Source: Aphrophora alni | Lineage: Eukaryota; Arthropoda; Insecta; Hemiptera; Aphrophoridae | Direction: 5' to 3' | DNA: 64,000 nt | NCBI GenBank assembly: GCA_963513935.1 | Contig: OY740776.1 | Location: forward strand, 8,028,724-8,092,723 | Shown: positions 47,600-58,477 of the stretch, piece by piece | How the letters are laid out: every line of letters starts with the position of its first letter | How positions within the stretch are numbered: position 1 is the stretch's first letter | The notes under the pieces: generated by a model | What the model was told of the DNA's origin: nothing | Seen by the model: only the letters and a program-made list of their open reading frames with translations | Databases searched by the model: none | Translations under genes and position numbers: made by a program

Positions 47600-48030
47600 T
47601 GTGTGTGGGGGGGGGACAAAAAGCTGTTTCTGACAGGGTTTCTAAACAGAAAAAAACAATAACAATGGTTTTCAATCTGAAACATACTTATTCACATAGA
47701 GGGATTTTTAAGAATAATAAAATTCTAACGTTGCCATCAATTTATTTGCTGGTAACAACTTTATTAGTTTTTTTCAGATAAGTTTTGTATTGTAAGTTCA
47801 GATAACTACAATATAATTGCAAGAAATGACTCATGTAGCTCCAGTACAACGTAAAATAGCTAGAAAACATCCCTTATATACTTCCGGAATATTTTTATTA
47901 GTATGCCAGATCACATTAAATACGAAACTTTAAAAAAACAATAAATTACTGGAATACCTTGCTTATAAAGGATTCTATTCTGTCTTGGAGTTTCTGACAA
48001 ATAGGTGAGGCATTTGGACTGTTGTATGTT
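47600..48030 (+). pseudogene. CR1/jockey-type LINE C-terminal relic
   Basis: HRGIFKNNKILTLPSIYLL (47690-47750) and later RKHPLYTSGIF and GFYSVLEFLTNR (47965-48005) correspond to the C-terminal part of the LINE at 45830-46300 (HNILTFPCIYIYE, TFYSVEEYL). Heavily decayed. Confidence 0.55.
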
Positions 48031-49284
48031 TTGCTTGTAAGTCTAATTATTATTTAATATTGTGAACGTTGTGTGTTTCTAAGAGTTGAACTGTATTTTT
48101 GTAATTGTTGTTCAGATTTGTCACTTGTATGGATATCCTGTTTGTTATAATTCATAATTTTCTTATTGTAAATGACATGCTTCAACATTGCTTGTGACGT
48201 CAATGAAGAAGATTAAGAATTTCTGTCCTAAGAATTTTAAGACCATTAAAACTAAAATTACCCCAATTTTTTTTTTTAATCTGAAGGGCTATAGGCTGTA
48301 TCTGCTGATGGAAAGTCTTCATTTAGATATTGTACTTTAGATAAAACACATGAGTGAAGACAGGTTTGTACATGAAGGAACCTGATTGTGATGACTGTTC
48401 GGAAGTCAGTGGAGATTGGTGGGAACAAAGTGACAGTTGCACACATAAGTCTGTGCAGTTTACATAGCTTATGATATCAGACAGAGAAGATAGGATGGGA
48501 ACAAGGAGGAGCTAGGATGGCAATCAAGTTGATGGCCATACCAAGATGGCAACCATAATAGCGACTATGATGATGTAGAGTGGGGGACAAAATGCCAATT
48601 GACTGAAGGTGAGGCAGGGTGCGGAACAAAATGGCGGTTGAATGAGGAGAGACAGGGTATGAGAAAGGTGGGGCAAGATACAAAATTGCAAGTTTTAGGG
48701 GAGGTGCATGGTTTATGTCAATGTATCTTATCATTTTTGTGCCAAATTGTCGCCGGCTCTACTAAGGTCACAAAATCTTACGTAGCACATACAAGGTCAT
48801 GATAAAAAGTGAATAATAAAAATTCCAATGTTTATAAACAGTTTGTCATTGTCCCAAAGAAGATGGGTTGATTTATGCTCATGTCATTTACTATTTAATT
48901 CTGTATTGGTAAATAGTTTACATAATAATGATTTATTTTGAATTCAGCATTATCTAGCTGAATCAGGTTGAGTGTTCAAATCCTATGAATAATTGGTTCA
49001 TAGAGAAGAGAACAATGAAACCTATAATAATATTAGGGTTGTAAGAACTCAAGTGGTTCAGGCCAATAAAAACTTAAAACCAAATAAGTTTTTTTTTGTC
49101 GTTTTACAAATTCTATGAAATAATCTCCGATTTACAGTTACATAAAAAATTACCACTTTTAGCTTGCTAATAACTTTGTTTTGAGATTTTATTATTTAAC
49201 TTGGTAATTCCTTATGTGTGTTGTTTCCTTCCGGAATTTCATTCCATATCAATTTAAAAAAATCTAATTTATTAATGTTTACAG
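48030..49284. other. Intron 4 sequence before the zinc-finger exon
   Basis: No coding similarity was recognised. A G-rich, imperfectly repetitive patch at 48490-48700 carries repeated AAAATGGC/GATGGCAA and GGGGCAAGATACAAAAT-type words and may be a decayed minisatellite. The intron ends with TTTACAG at 49284. Confidence 0.4.
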
Positions 49285-50126
49285 AAACAAAATTTGTCAA
49301 TGACGAGGACACTGGATCTTGGCCATGTACAACAGACCATACATTAAAAACATCTAACCAATTCAAAGATGAAGAAACATCAAATATAATGTCAGCCGAG
49401 AATGAAATGTTTAATTTGTACTTCTGTAATTACTGCATTTTCAGTTCTTGTTCAAAGTTTCAACTTGAACTACATTTAAATCCACACAGTGGCTTGTTTA
49501 CATCTATAGGTCAAACTGACAGTAATAATTATATAAATCGGAAACAACATAACTTTAACTATAGTTATGATAAATTAATTTGTTCTAATTTTCTTAAATT
49601 ACACAGTACAGCTATTTTAAGAGAGGAAGTTCAGCACTACACATTGTGTGGTTTAAAGTTTACAACAAAGCATAATGTTATTAGACATATGAGAGTACAC
49701 ACAGGAGAGAAACTTTATGACTGCACATTATGTGATTCAAAGTTTGTACAAATAGGTCATCTTACTACACATATGAGAGTACACACAGGAGAGAAACTTT
49801 ATAACTGTACAATATGTGATTCAAAGTTTGCACTAAGTAGTCAACTTACTAGACATATGAGAGTACACACAGGAGAGAAACTTTATAACTGCACATTATG
49901 TGATTCCCAGTTTGCTCAAAGAGGTCATCTTATTAGACATATAAGAGTACATACAGGAGAGAAACTTTATAACTGCACAATATGTGATTCAAAGTTTGCT
50001 GAAAGAGGTAATCTTATTACACATATGAGAGTACACACAGGAGAGAAACCTTATAATTGCACATTATGTGATTCAAAGTTTGCTGAAAGAGGTACTCTTA
50101 CTAAACATATGAGAGAAACTTTATAA
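49285..50126 (+). CDS. Last coding exon of plus-strand gene: C2H2 zinc-finger array
   Basis: AA at 49285 completes Glu with the G at 31617, then TKFVNDEDTGSWPC follows. A degenerate but complete finger (FCNYC, x12, HLNPH) comes first. The next finger (HYTLCGLKF) has Tyr in place of the first Cys. Four fingers of the type YNCTLCDSKF...HMRVH with TGEK linkers follow and a further one is cut off after HM by the frameshift, ending RETL-stop at 50126. Finger repeats are 84 bp and very alike in DNA, so unequal exchange is likely. Tandem C2H2 fingers bind DNA; specificity is unknown. The frame upstream of 49285 is intron. Confidence 0.85.
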
Positions 50127-50475
50127 CTGCACATTATGTGATTCAAAGTTTGCACGAAGAAGTACTCTTACTATACATATGAAAATACATACAGGAGAGA
50201 AACCTTATAACTGCACATTATGTGATTCAAAGTTTGCACGAAGAAGTACTCTTACTACACATATGAGAGTACACACAGGAGAGAAACCTTATAACTGCAC
50301 AATATGTGATTCAAGGTTTGCATTAAGAAGTACTCTTACTAGACATATGACAGTACACACACGAGAGAAACCTTATAATTGCACATTATGTAATTCAAAG
50401 TTTGCACGAAGAAATCATCTTAATATTCATTTGATTAGACACACTAGAGAGAAACCCCATAATTGCACAACTTAG
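50113..50475 (+). pseudogene. Out-of-frame continuation of the zinc-finger array
   Basis: GAGAAACTTTATAACTGC at 50113 resumes the finger repeat in another frame. Four more fingers are complete (CTLCDSKFARRSTL twice, CTICDSRFALRSTL, CTLCNSKFARRNHL) before a stop at 50473. Compared with the unit, 14 bp (TACACACAGGAGAG) are missing, lying between two GAGAG copies. If the deletion is an assembly error or a polymorphism, the gene would have about eleven fingers. The Met at 50179 lies inside a finger and is not a likely start. Confidence 0.75.
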
Positions 50476-50529
50476 ACGTTATCTTATTAGACAAATGTTA
50501 AAACATTCAGAAGGGAAAGTTTATCATTA

Positions 50530-50790
50530 TACCAATAAATACATACAGGAGAGAAACCTAATAATTGTACAATATGTAATAAAATATTTTCAGAAAGAGT
50601 TAGTCTTATTAATCACATGAAAACACATACACGAGTGAAACGCCATAATTGCACAATATGTATAGACACATGAAAACACATTCAGGAGAGAAACCCTATC
50701 ACTGCACATTATATATGGGAAAAAAATTTTATATACACTTTATGTGGTTCAAAGTTTACAATTAAAATTAAATTAAACTTATTGAACATA
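50530..50790 (+). pseudogene. Decayed zinc-finger tail
   Basis: Scraps such as NCTICNKIFSERVSLINHMK, KRHNCTIC and TLCGSKFTI in changing frames show that the array once extended further. Stops and indels make it non-coding. Confidence 0.7.
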
Positions 50791-50929
50791 TGTATAGGAA
50801 AAAACATGATTTTTACTGTAGCATTTTTATTTTTTCCCCTTGACAATTTCCTATTATCCCTTTAATTATTCTCCCCTCCATGATCCCTACACCACTCTAT
50901 TAGAATTTACCATTGTTCAATGTTTCAGG

Positions 50930-51108
50930 TCGTTTTCTGAAATTATTTTCATGGTCTGTGTCACTTTTCTTTCACAGCTTCAACTATCTCATACCTAGTT
51001 CCTTTCGATGATTCCTTCTTTAGGGAACTTAAAAAGTCACGTAGGGGTAGGTCTGGTGAGTAGGGTGGATGTTACAATACAGGGATCCCATTGTTAGCAA
51101 GAAACGAC
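50930..51108 (-). pseudogene. Mariner transposase, C-terminal part (left of piggyBac)
   Basis: On the minus strand KSFLANNGIPVL, a stop, HPPYSPDLPLRDF and KGTRYEIVEAVKEK match the end of a mariner-type transposase (PPYSPDLAPCDFF region with the third catalytic acid). The gene is continued on the other side of the piggyBac insertion at 55773. Confidence 0.8.
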
Positions 51109-51920
51109 TTAACCCTGGTAATGGCATACAACTCATATGAGCCGTAAACAAAATATTACGAAAGGCAGACAACTGTAAAAAACTCTGATAGTAACCCGTA
51201 TTGATTAGAACCTACAACGTATTTACCACAAAAACCCGTTTTACCGATATATTCAAAAAAAAAAGTTGTTTTCTTCAACTCAACTTTTAGCATAGTAAAT
51301 AGAGTCGTAGAGAAATGAATTATACACCATTGAAAAGCTCGTGTTTCAATCTTTTAGAGCTGTCTAGCCTGATTTTCGTAGATAGATTATAACAAATTAA
51401 AATAATTCTCGTAATTCGTCAGTTTCGCCGGCAGGGTGCTGCACTTTACGGCCGTCTAAAAACTTAGAGTGTTTCACACTTCTGTGTTGTAATTTTTTGT
51501 AAACATTCATTCGTGTCCAAAAAACACCAGTTGGCACTATTTTATAGTATTTTTCTTCCTCTTTCAAACTACGTATTCCAAATTATCCTAGCTTTTATAG
51601 TTTTTGAGTTATATTATATTTTATAAACCAGTAACCAAAAATCTATGATTGTTTCGGATCTGGAATGAGTTTTGTGGCCGTGAAATATCGATGACTTTTA
51701 TTTATCTTTGCTCACAAGTTTTTATCTCTTTGTAAAGAAGAAAATCTGCTCTTTTCTATAATATGAAGCTACACGTCATAGCCTTACTTCCTGCATAACT
51801 GGTTCCCTCCTAAAAGAGCACATTTTCCATTCTACCAGCAGACTTTTGTGAGAAAGCTGTAAGTTTTTGTTGTGTTGTGTGAAACTATTTTATATCTAGT
51901 GAAAATATTTTCTTATTTGT

Positions 51921-52400
51921 AGTGTTTTATTATTATAATTTGTTTCTACAAGTTATAATATATGTGTTATTATTTCTAAAGTTTATATTTTTGAGTGATT
52001 TATGGTTTTTTAGTGAATATAATATTTGGCCTAAAATAGGCTAGGCTACATCATGCATAAAAAGAATATTTTCTTTTCTGAAGTGTTTTATTTATTATAA
52101 TTTGTATATACAAGTTATAATATATGTGTTATTATTTCTAAAGTTTATATTTTTGAGTGATTTATGGTTTTTTAGTGAATATAATATTTGGCCTAAACTA
52201 GGCTAGGCTACATCATGCATAAAAAGAATATTTTCTTTTCTGAAGTGTTTTATTTATTATAATTTGTATATACAAGTTATAATATATGTGTTATTATTTC
52301 TAAAGTTTATATTTTTGAGTGATTTACGGTTTTTGAGCGATTTTGAGCTAGGCCTAACCTAGCTAGCATGCATAAAAGAATATTTTCTTGCGATTTTGAT
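51921..52400. repeat. Three tandem ~162-bp repeats in piggyBac 5' region
   Basis: Units start at 51921, 52082 and 52244 with AGTGTTTTATT-ATTATAATTTG, and each includes TTTTTGAGTGATTTAYGGTTT and a GCCTAA-CTAGGCTA box. They lie between the left end and the transposase. Confidence 0.8.
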
Positions 52401-52520
52401 TTTGGCCTAGCATAGATGTGGCCAAATAATAGTTAGGCCTAGGCCTATTTACTTATTCTCAATGTTTTATTCTTATAATTTCAGAACAATTTATTTAAAA
52501 TATAAACAAATTGCCTAAGT

Positions 52521-54539
52521 ATGGCATTCAGAAGTTTAGACTATGTGCATGATGATAGTATCGAGGGTCTTATGATGGACCCCGATCTGTCTAATCTGGA
52601 AGATTTGGGGGGGGGCAAATTAGCACTTCTCCTCCAAGGAATTCTCAAGGTGTGAGGATTACTATTGATGATGATCTGTCAGCAGATGATATGCCTGATG
52701 ACAGTGATTTTGATGGTAGTAACTTCGACTATCTCGATAATTCCTTGGTTGTTGAAGATTTAGCCCAAATGGCTGATGTTGAGTCAATAGGTGATGTTCT
52801 TGAACCTCAAGGAAATGTTGCAAATACACCTACATTTACACCGATCAATCTTGATCAACCAGGACCATCAAACATAGCACCTTCCCTAACAACAACACGA
52901 AGAAATAGAAAAAGACAACACATACAAACACAACCACTGACTCCATGGGTGAGAGTATATCCACTTGAACAAAAGATCGATATAGAGCGTAGATTTATAG
53001 TTACTAATGCAGGGCCTAAAAATACTCCTGTTGGTTCAAATCCTTTAGCATTTTTGACTTTGTTTATGACCAGTGCAATGTGGGCTCTTATGGTTGAAGA
53101 AACTAATAAGTGTGCACATACATTGTTACGTCAAATGCGTGAAACTGGAATGTTGAGACCACATTCCAGAATTTCGAAGTGGGTTGACCGTGGTGGGTAA
53201 CCGTAAATGAAATGCAAATATTCTGGGGATTGTTGATCAACATGGGACTTTTAGCAAAAAAGAATATTACAGATTATTGGCAAACTACATTTTCACAAGA
53301 TACACCTTTTCCCCCAAAATGATGAGTCTCAGACGCTTTCACCTAATTATGTCGATGTTTCATGTATCATTCAATGAAGGTCCAGGTCCATTACGTGGTG
53401 AACCAGGGTTTGACCCTTGGTCAAAAGTCAGGACGTTCATTGATATGATGAATGACTCATTCAAGATGTATTTTGTTCCAGGCCAACAGGTTTGCATTGA
53501 TGAGAGCTTATTAATTGGTATGGAAAACCGTTGTGCTTTCATACAATACATGCCCAATAAGAGACATAGTCGTTTTGGGATAAAAAAGTTTGAAATTTGT
53601 GACTGTTACGTCCTATATTCTGCATGCCTCTTTGTACAGCGGTAGAGACTTTCTGTCCAATGATCCAGGCCCTTATACCCAAAAAGTAGTCCAGGAACTG
53701 ATGACAAAAGCAGACTGTTTGGGAAAAGGCCACCACCTGTTTACTGACAACTTCTACACAAAGATACCTCTTTGCCGCTATTTGTTATCGCAAAACACCT
53801 ACTTGACAGGAATGATTAACAAAATCAGCAAAAGCTACCTAAAACATTGGTCAAAGCAAAACAAGCTGAAGGAGAATCCTTGTATTTCAGGAAAGGCAAC
53901 ATACTTGCCCTGAAATACCTGGAGAAAAAAAGTCAGAAACCTGTCCACCTTGTTTCCACAGCTTGTCACACTGAAGATATTGGTGTACGAATCAGACGTG
54001 GTGGTGGTGTCAAACGCAGACAGTTTGTCATTCATCAGTACAACTGTTTTATGGGCGGTGTGGATAATAAAGACAGGTGCATCTATCATGTAACTTGTGA
54101 TAGGCCCTGCAAGAAATACTGGCGTAAGATAGTTTACAACTTTGTCGACATGGCCATCTTCAATGCTTGGATTTTGTTCAACGCACAGAATCCAGGCATG
54201 AAAAGACGGCACTCTTTCATGGTCGATTTAGTTGAAAGACTATGTCACATACCTCAAATTGACGCTTCTCCTTCTCTTGGTCTTTTGGATATGCAGTTAC
54301 GCAGTGCTGCTCAGTCAATCTCCAGAGATTTGACACCTGTAAACTCTCACAAACTTACACCAATTTCTGGACAAAAATTGTGTGTAGTATGTTTAGTGAC
54401 TACCGGTGTCAAATCCAGAGCACGTTATTGGTGTCCACTGTGTAAAGCCGGTGTACACAAACATTGTTTCCCCACAATGAGGCATTTCTTGAGGTTTGGG
54501 AGGGGCAGAAGATTAGATAGGCCTCAAAATCAGCCATAA
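52521..54539 (+). pseudogene. piggyBac transposase (PGBD4-like), frameshifted
   Basis: Starts ATG GCA TTC (MAFRSLDYVHDDS); the G-run at 52607-52615 shifts the frame, with further shifts near 53190, 53315, 53610 and 53840. The DDD core is recognisable: QVCIDESLLIG (Asp 53499), HLFTDNFYTK (Asp 53746) and FMGGVDNKDRCIYHV (Asp 54063 and 54072). A C-terminal Cys-rich domain CVVCLV...YWCPLCKAGVHKHC ends at 54539, as in complete piggyBac proteins. All catalytic residues remain, but not in one frame. Confidence 0.88.
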
Positions 54540-54969
54540 GGATCGTCGCCCTCCCCACTACACACCTACGCCACCGCACTGGATGCCATACAAAATGTAA
54601 GTTCATAAAATTTATTTTATTTTACCTTATATTTGGTTTTATATTATAATTTAGAAATGTTTACATGTATGTAATATTGTAACCTAACCTAGGCCAAACT
54701 GTCAGATTTGCACTTTCATGACTATGCCAACATTTTCCGCTAATGAGTTGGATATTATTAAATTTATATATTTTAGCAGATATCTTTTTACAACTATATT
54801 ATACAGCTTCTGTATATATTTCAATACGGTAACCTAAAATAAGTTTTCAGGTGTTATATACAAGTTTGTATATGAATATTTCCTAGAAATTTTGTAGGCG
54901 TAAAGACAATTTTTCTCGTTCTTGGCTACCTAACTCCAAAATGTTTCCACCTAAAATTTATTGCATTAG

Positions 54970-55745
54970 ACAGCTAAATTCTATGCACCTTTCTGAATAT
55001 AATGTTATATAGAAGTTGTGTCTAAAATATATATTACTATTTTTAGTCATTTATTGAAGAAAAAAAAGGATAAATTTACCTTTATTTTGTAAAATCTACA
55101 TTTTTTTTGAAAATGTAACATTTTTTTCCCCCTAAATATATTCACAAATATATTACAAAACTGTAGTAATTGTTGAAAATATTCAAAAAAAAAATTTGTA
55201 TGGTTCACATTACAATTACTGTGAAATTATTCTCTCCGGTACCCTCCGATTTTTTGGTATTTGACCAAAAAACCCCAAATTTGATACATCTAACTTTTTT
55301 TTTTTACTACACACCTAGATTCTATGCACCTTTCAGAACATAATGATATATAGAACTTTTGTATAAGATATATATTACTATGTTTGGTAATTTGTTGAAA
55401 ATAAAATGACCAATGTCTCAATTTTCATAAAATATTTTTTTAAATTTTGATAATGTAACAAAAAAATTTTTTTCCCTAAATATATTCACAAATAATACAC
55501 AAAAATTGTGTATATCTTAGAAAAAGGTAGTAAGCTATTGATTTTGGATGATACAGGTTTTTCTGAAAAATGATAAGATCATTTTTTGACATGTAACATA
55601 CTTACTCCAAAACCGTTTCAAAAAAATTTTTTTTTTATTACATAGATGAATTCTATGCATCTTTCTGAAAAAAATGATGTCTTATAAGTTAGGTTTTGTG
55701 TAAAAATAACTTTTTTTAATTAATTTTTTAAGAAAATAAAACCTT
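54970..55745. repeat. piggyBac 3' region repeats, also found at 25540-25940
   Basis: The box ATTCTATGCACCTTTCTGAA recurs at about 54977, 55318 and 55652, spacing about 335 bp, each followed by an ATAATG-TATA-like segment. The final copy and the right end match the reverse complement of 25500-25940. Confidence 0.6.
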
Positions 55746-55772
55746 TAACATGGAACAGTTTTGTAGGGTTCA

Positions 55773-56346
55773 CAATCAGTGCAGTATAGGCTGGTGCATT
55801 GTCCTGATGAAGAATCCATGATTTGTTCTTCTACAACTCAGGTCCCTTTATTCTTACTTGCTCGCAGAGAGTATTTAAAACTTCGAGATAATATTCTTTA
55901 TTTACTGTTTGACCTTCAGGCAGCCAATTTACATACAGAATCCTACGGATGTCGGGGGGAAAAAAATCGTCATCTCTTTTAATTTTGATTTGGACATTCG
56001 AGCTTTCTTCATTCTTGGTGAATGCTGTCACTTCCAGTGCATCGATTGGCGCTTAGTTTCCAGGTGATAGGTAAAAAACCCATGATTTTTCACACGTAAT
56101 TACTCTTTCAGTTTACAGTTTAGGATCCTTTTCGATGTTTTTCAAAATTCCAGAACAAATATTCATCCGAGAGTCCTTTTGTTCAGGCTTGAGGATCTTG
56201 AGTACCATTTTGGAAGAAACTTTCCTCATGTTAAAATGTTCATATAAAATCAGTAGAACTGATTCTTTGTCGACTCCTACAGTTTCGGGAACTGCAAGGA
56301 TACTCAAGCAACGATCTTGATGGATGAGATTGCCTATTTTTTCCAA
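55773..56346 (-). pseudogene. Mariner transposase, N-terminal and central part (right of piggyBac)
   Basis: Reading down from 56346: VPETVGVDKESVLLILYEHF and MRKVSSKMVLKILKPEQKDS (helix-turn-helix region), ILKNIEKDPKLxTERVIT, then after a stop VTAFTKNEESSNVQIKIKRD, LPEGQTVNKEYYLEVL and HQDNAPAYTALIV with the second catalytic Asp in the DNAPA box. It joins the segment at 51108. Stops are present, so it was inactive or decayed after the piggyBac inserted. Confidence 0.8.
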
Positions 56347-56349
56347 TGT

Positions 56350-57300
56350 TTTTGAAGTGGAAGGATGTCCTGTAAGTAAATCTTACAATGGTTTTATCTG
56401 TCATCAATATAAATTATTTAAGAAATTACCACTAAAAATTAAAGAGATGTCAAAGTAAATTTTAAAATATCGTTTTAGGTTGGTTTAAGAGTACCGTATG
56501 GCGTTTTACTCATTAAATGAATATATGAAATTTGATTTGACAAAGTTAATGTCTCTGAATGTGTTAAGATAAAGAATTTGTTTTGTTTTTTTAACAAGTA
56601 TTTGTATTTTTATGTAGATTGTATCTTTGACTTTTGCCCATTACATAAAATCTTTACAGGCATTAAAGCATTTATTGAACTTATATGAAAATTCATACAG
56701 TAGAACCTCATAATTGCATGTTATTGTGGCTAAACATTAGCACTTAAAGATACTGTTACTACACCTTTTAATTAATTTAAGTCATTAAAAGATTACATAA
56801 TGAAGTAGCCTTATTTTATGAATGAAAACTCGCAAACGATAAAAAACATTATCGGAGATATATGAAAAATTAATATCTTTAAATTAAATACTATAGAAAA
56901 TTAACATTTTAAAACACTGTATTCATTTAACAGGCCAATAATAAGACATTTCATTTTCTCTGTTATTTGATAATGTTTGTGTAGATATCTGTTACAATGG
57001 TAATGTTATTTAAATAAAATGTTTTAAAATTTCCTCTAGAAGGATGTATTCTACTTTAACAAAATCATTCGTAAAATCTACTCTCATAGTATTTACATTT
57101 ATTGACGTTACAATCCTGATAAATAGTGTTTTTCCATGCAAGCACAGAAAAACCTACCAGGCGAGTTACATACGATACTTTCATTATACTACACCGAAAA
57201 AGTAACATACTTTGAATCATAACATTTTTTTATTTCAAAAAACAATTTAAACTTAATACATAACTGTAATTTATTTTAAACAATTATCATACTATTTGAA
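56350..57300. other. Unassigned AT-rich sequence
   Basis: No coding frame, repeat or RNA was recognised between the mariner and Crypton relics. Confidence 0.4.
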
Positions 57301-57301
57301 A

Positions 57302-58092
57302 TTAATATTTATAGCACAATAAATTTGTGTTATTTTGGATATTTAATCCTTTGCTGAGTAGTGCAGGAATTGCAGATGTGGTATAGCTTCCCACGTTTTG
57401 AGCAAAACATTTCCCATTACGATATTCAATGAATAATCTTGTGCCTTCAATATGTTTTGGTCTAAGGCCTATGTACTTACGATATAAATCACATGGTTCA
57501 AAGCTGCATCCATCACTTGTTATTGTCGATGAGCGTGGGATGTGAGTTTTCCCATCATGTATAAACACCACCAGAAAACTGTCATTGTCCTTATTATCGT
57601 TTACATTAAGACGTAGTAGATCATTTCTACGGCATACTCTAAATATTAAAACTGTTTTAACTAATAACCAGTTCTCATCTGGAGCTTCGTTTAAGAATTA
57701 CTTAACTTGGTCTGATATAAGTATCTTTGACTTTTTTGGCGTGTAACCAGAAGTGTACAGAGTGTGTACTCTGACGTTTCAGAAAAGCGTTTTTTTTAGG
57801 AAAATTATTAGCATTTACATTTTCTTTTAATGAAATACAATTTTTCGACATTTAAAATTTACTCCATAAAGAAGTAGGTTTCATGTACTTGGCTTTATCT
57901 GATAAATGAACAAGTAGCATGTCTTCACTTACTTGTTTATTTTTGTTATTTTTCCATTTACAAAATTGGTTGTATTCAATTTTATACCTGTCTTTTGATT
58001 TTTTGGCAGCAAATTCGCAGTTATTTATTGTGATTGTTTTAAAATATTATCTGGAATATCATACTCATTATATTCATCTCTGAACTCCATTA
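57302..58092 (-). pseudogene. Crypton-type tyrosine recombinase relic
   Basis: Starting near 58092 (MEFRDEYNEYDIPDNIL) the minus strand gives, with frame changes, KDRYKIEYNQFCKWKNN and VSEDMLLVHLSDKAKYMKPT (N-terminal SAM-like part), YTPKKSKILISDQVK, FLNEAPDENWLLVKTVLIF, then CRRNDLLRLNVND with the first catalytic Arg, and DGKTHIPRSSTITS and FIEYRNGKCFAQNVGSYTTS. The H-x2-R and Tyr of the active site, expected after GLNIQNN, are missing. This is the Crypton arrangement found in animals. Transposition, if ever active, would have been by site-specific recombination. Confidence 0.6.
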
Positions 58093-58099
58093 TGGAAAT

Positions 58100-58439
58100 T
58101 TTTAGAACTCAAAAGATGCATAAATCACCAAGTTTACTCTTATTTTAGACTTTGGAACTGACCCCTCATAAATAAATGTTACTGTTCAAATCAGCTGTTT
58201 ACATATATCTGGTATGTTTATTCTTATTTATAAAATCAGCTGGTGAATAGAAAATTTATAGTGTAGTGCACAGAAAAGGACTTTCTTGTATATGAACAGG
58301 TGAAGAAAACAAATGTTTTCGGTATAATTTAATGAAAACACAATTTTTACATTTATTGATGTCAGATTAATAATTTAAAAGAATAATTCACTTTTATTTT
58401 CCCTAATCTGTCATTCACATTTGTGCTGATTATTTCACA

Positions 58440-58477
<38 letters not shown>

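Larger units (their letters stand above)
51113..55768 (+). mobile_element. piggyBac-type transposon inserted in a mariner gene
   Basis: 4,656 bp from CCCTGG to GTAGGG. It is flanked by TTAA (51109-51112) and TTCA (55769-55772, one base changed), the piggyBac target. Removing it and one TTAA restores the mariner frame ALIVKSFLANNG. The ends share only CCCT plus weak similarity. The transposase is broken. Confidence 0.88.

Noticed and set aside
48490..48700. GC-richer patch as a gene
   Set aside because: Repetitive words and no sustained frame with recognisable protein; more like a decayed minisatellite.
49218..49284. Coding sequence upstream of the zinc-finger exon
   Set aside because: A TTTACAG acceptor at 49284 and agreement of phase with the exon at 31590-31617 place this in the intron.
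50179..50475. Independent small zinc-finger gene starting at Met 50179
   Set aside because: The Met lies inside a finger (TIHMKIH) and the fingers continue upstream without a break in the same frame.
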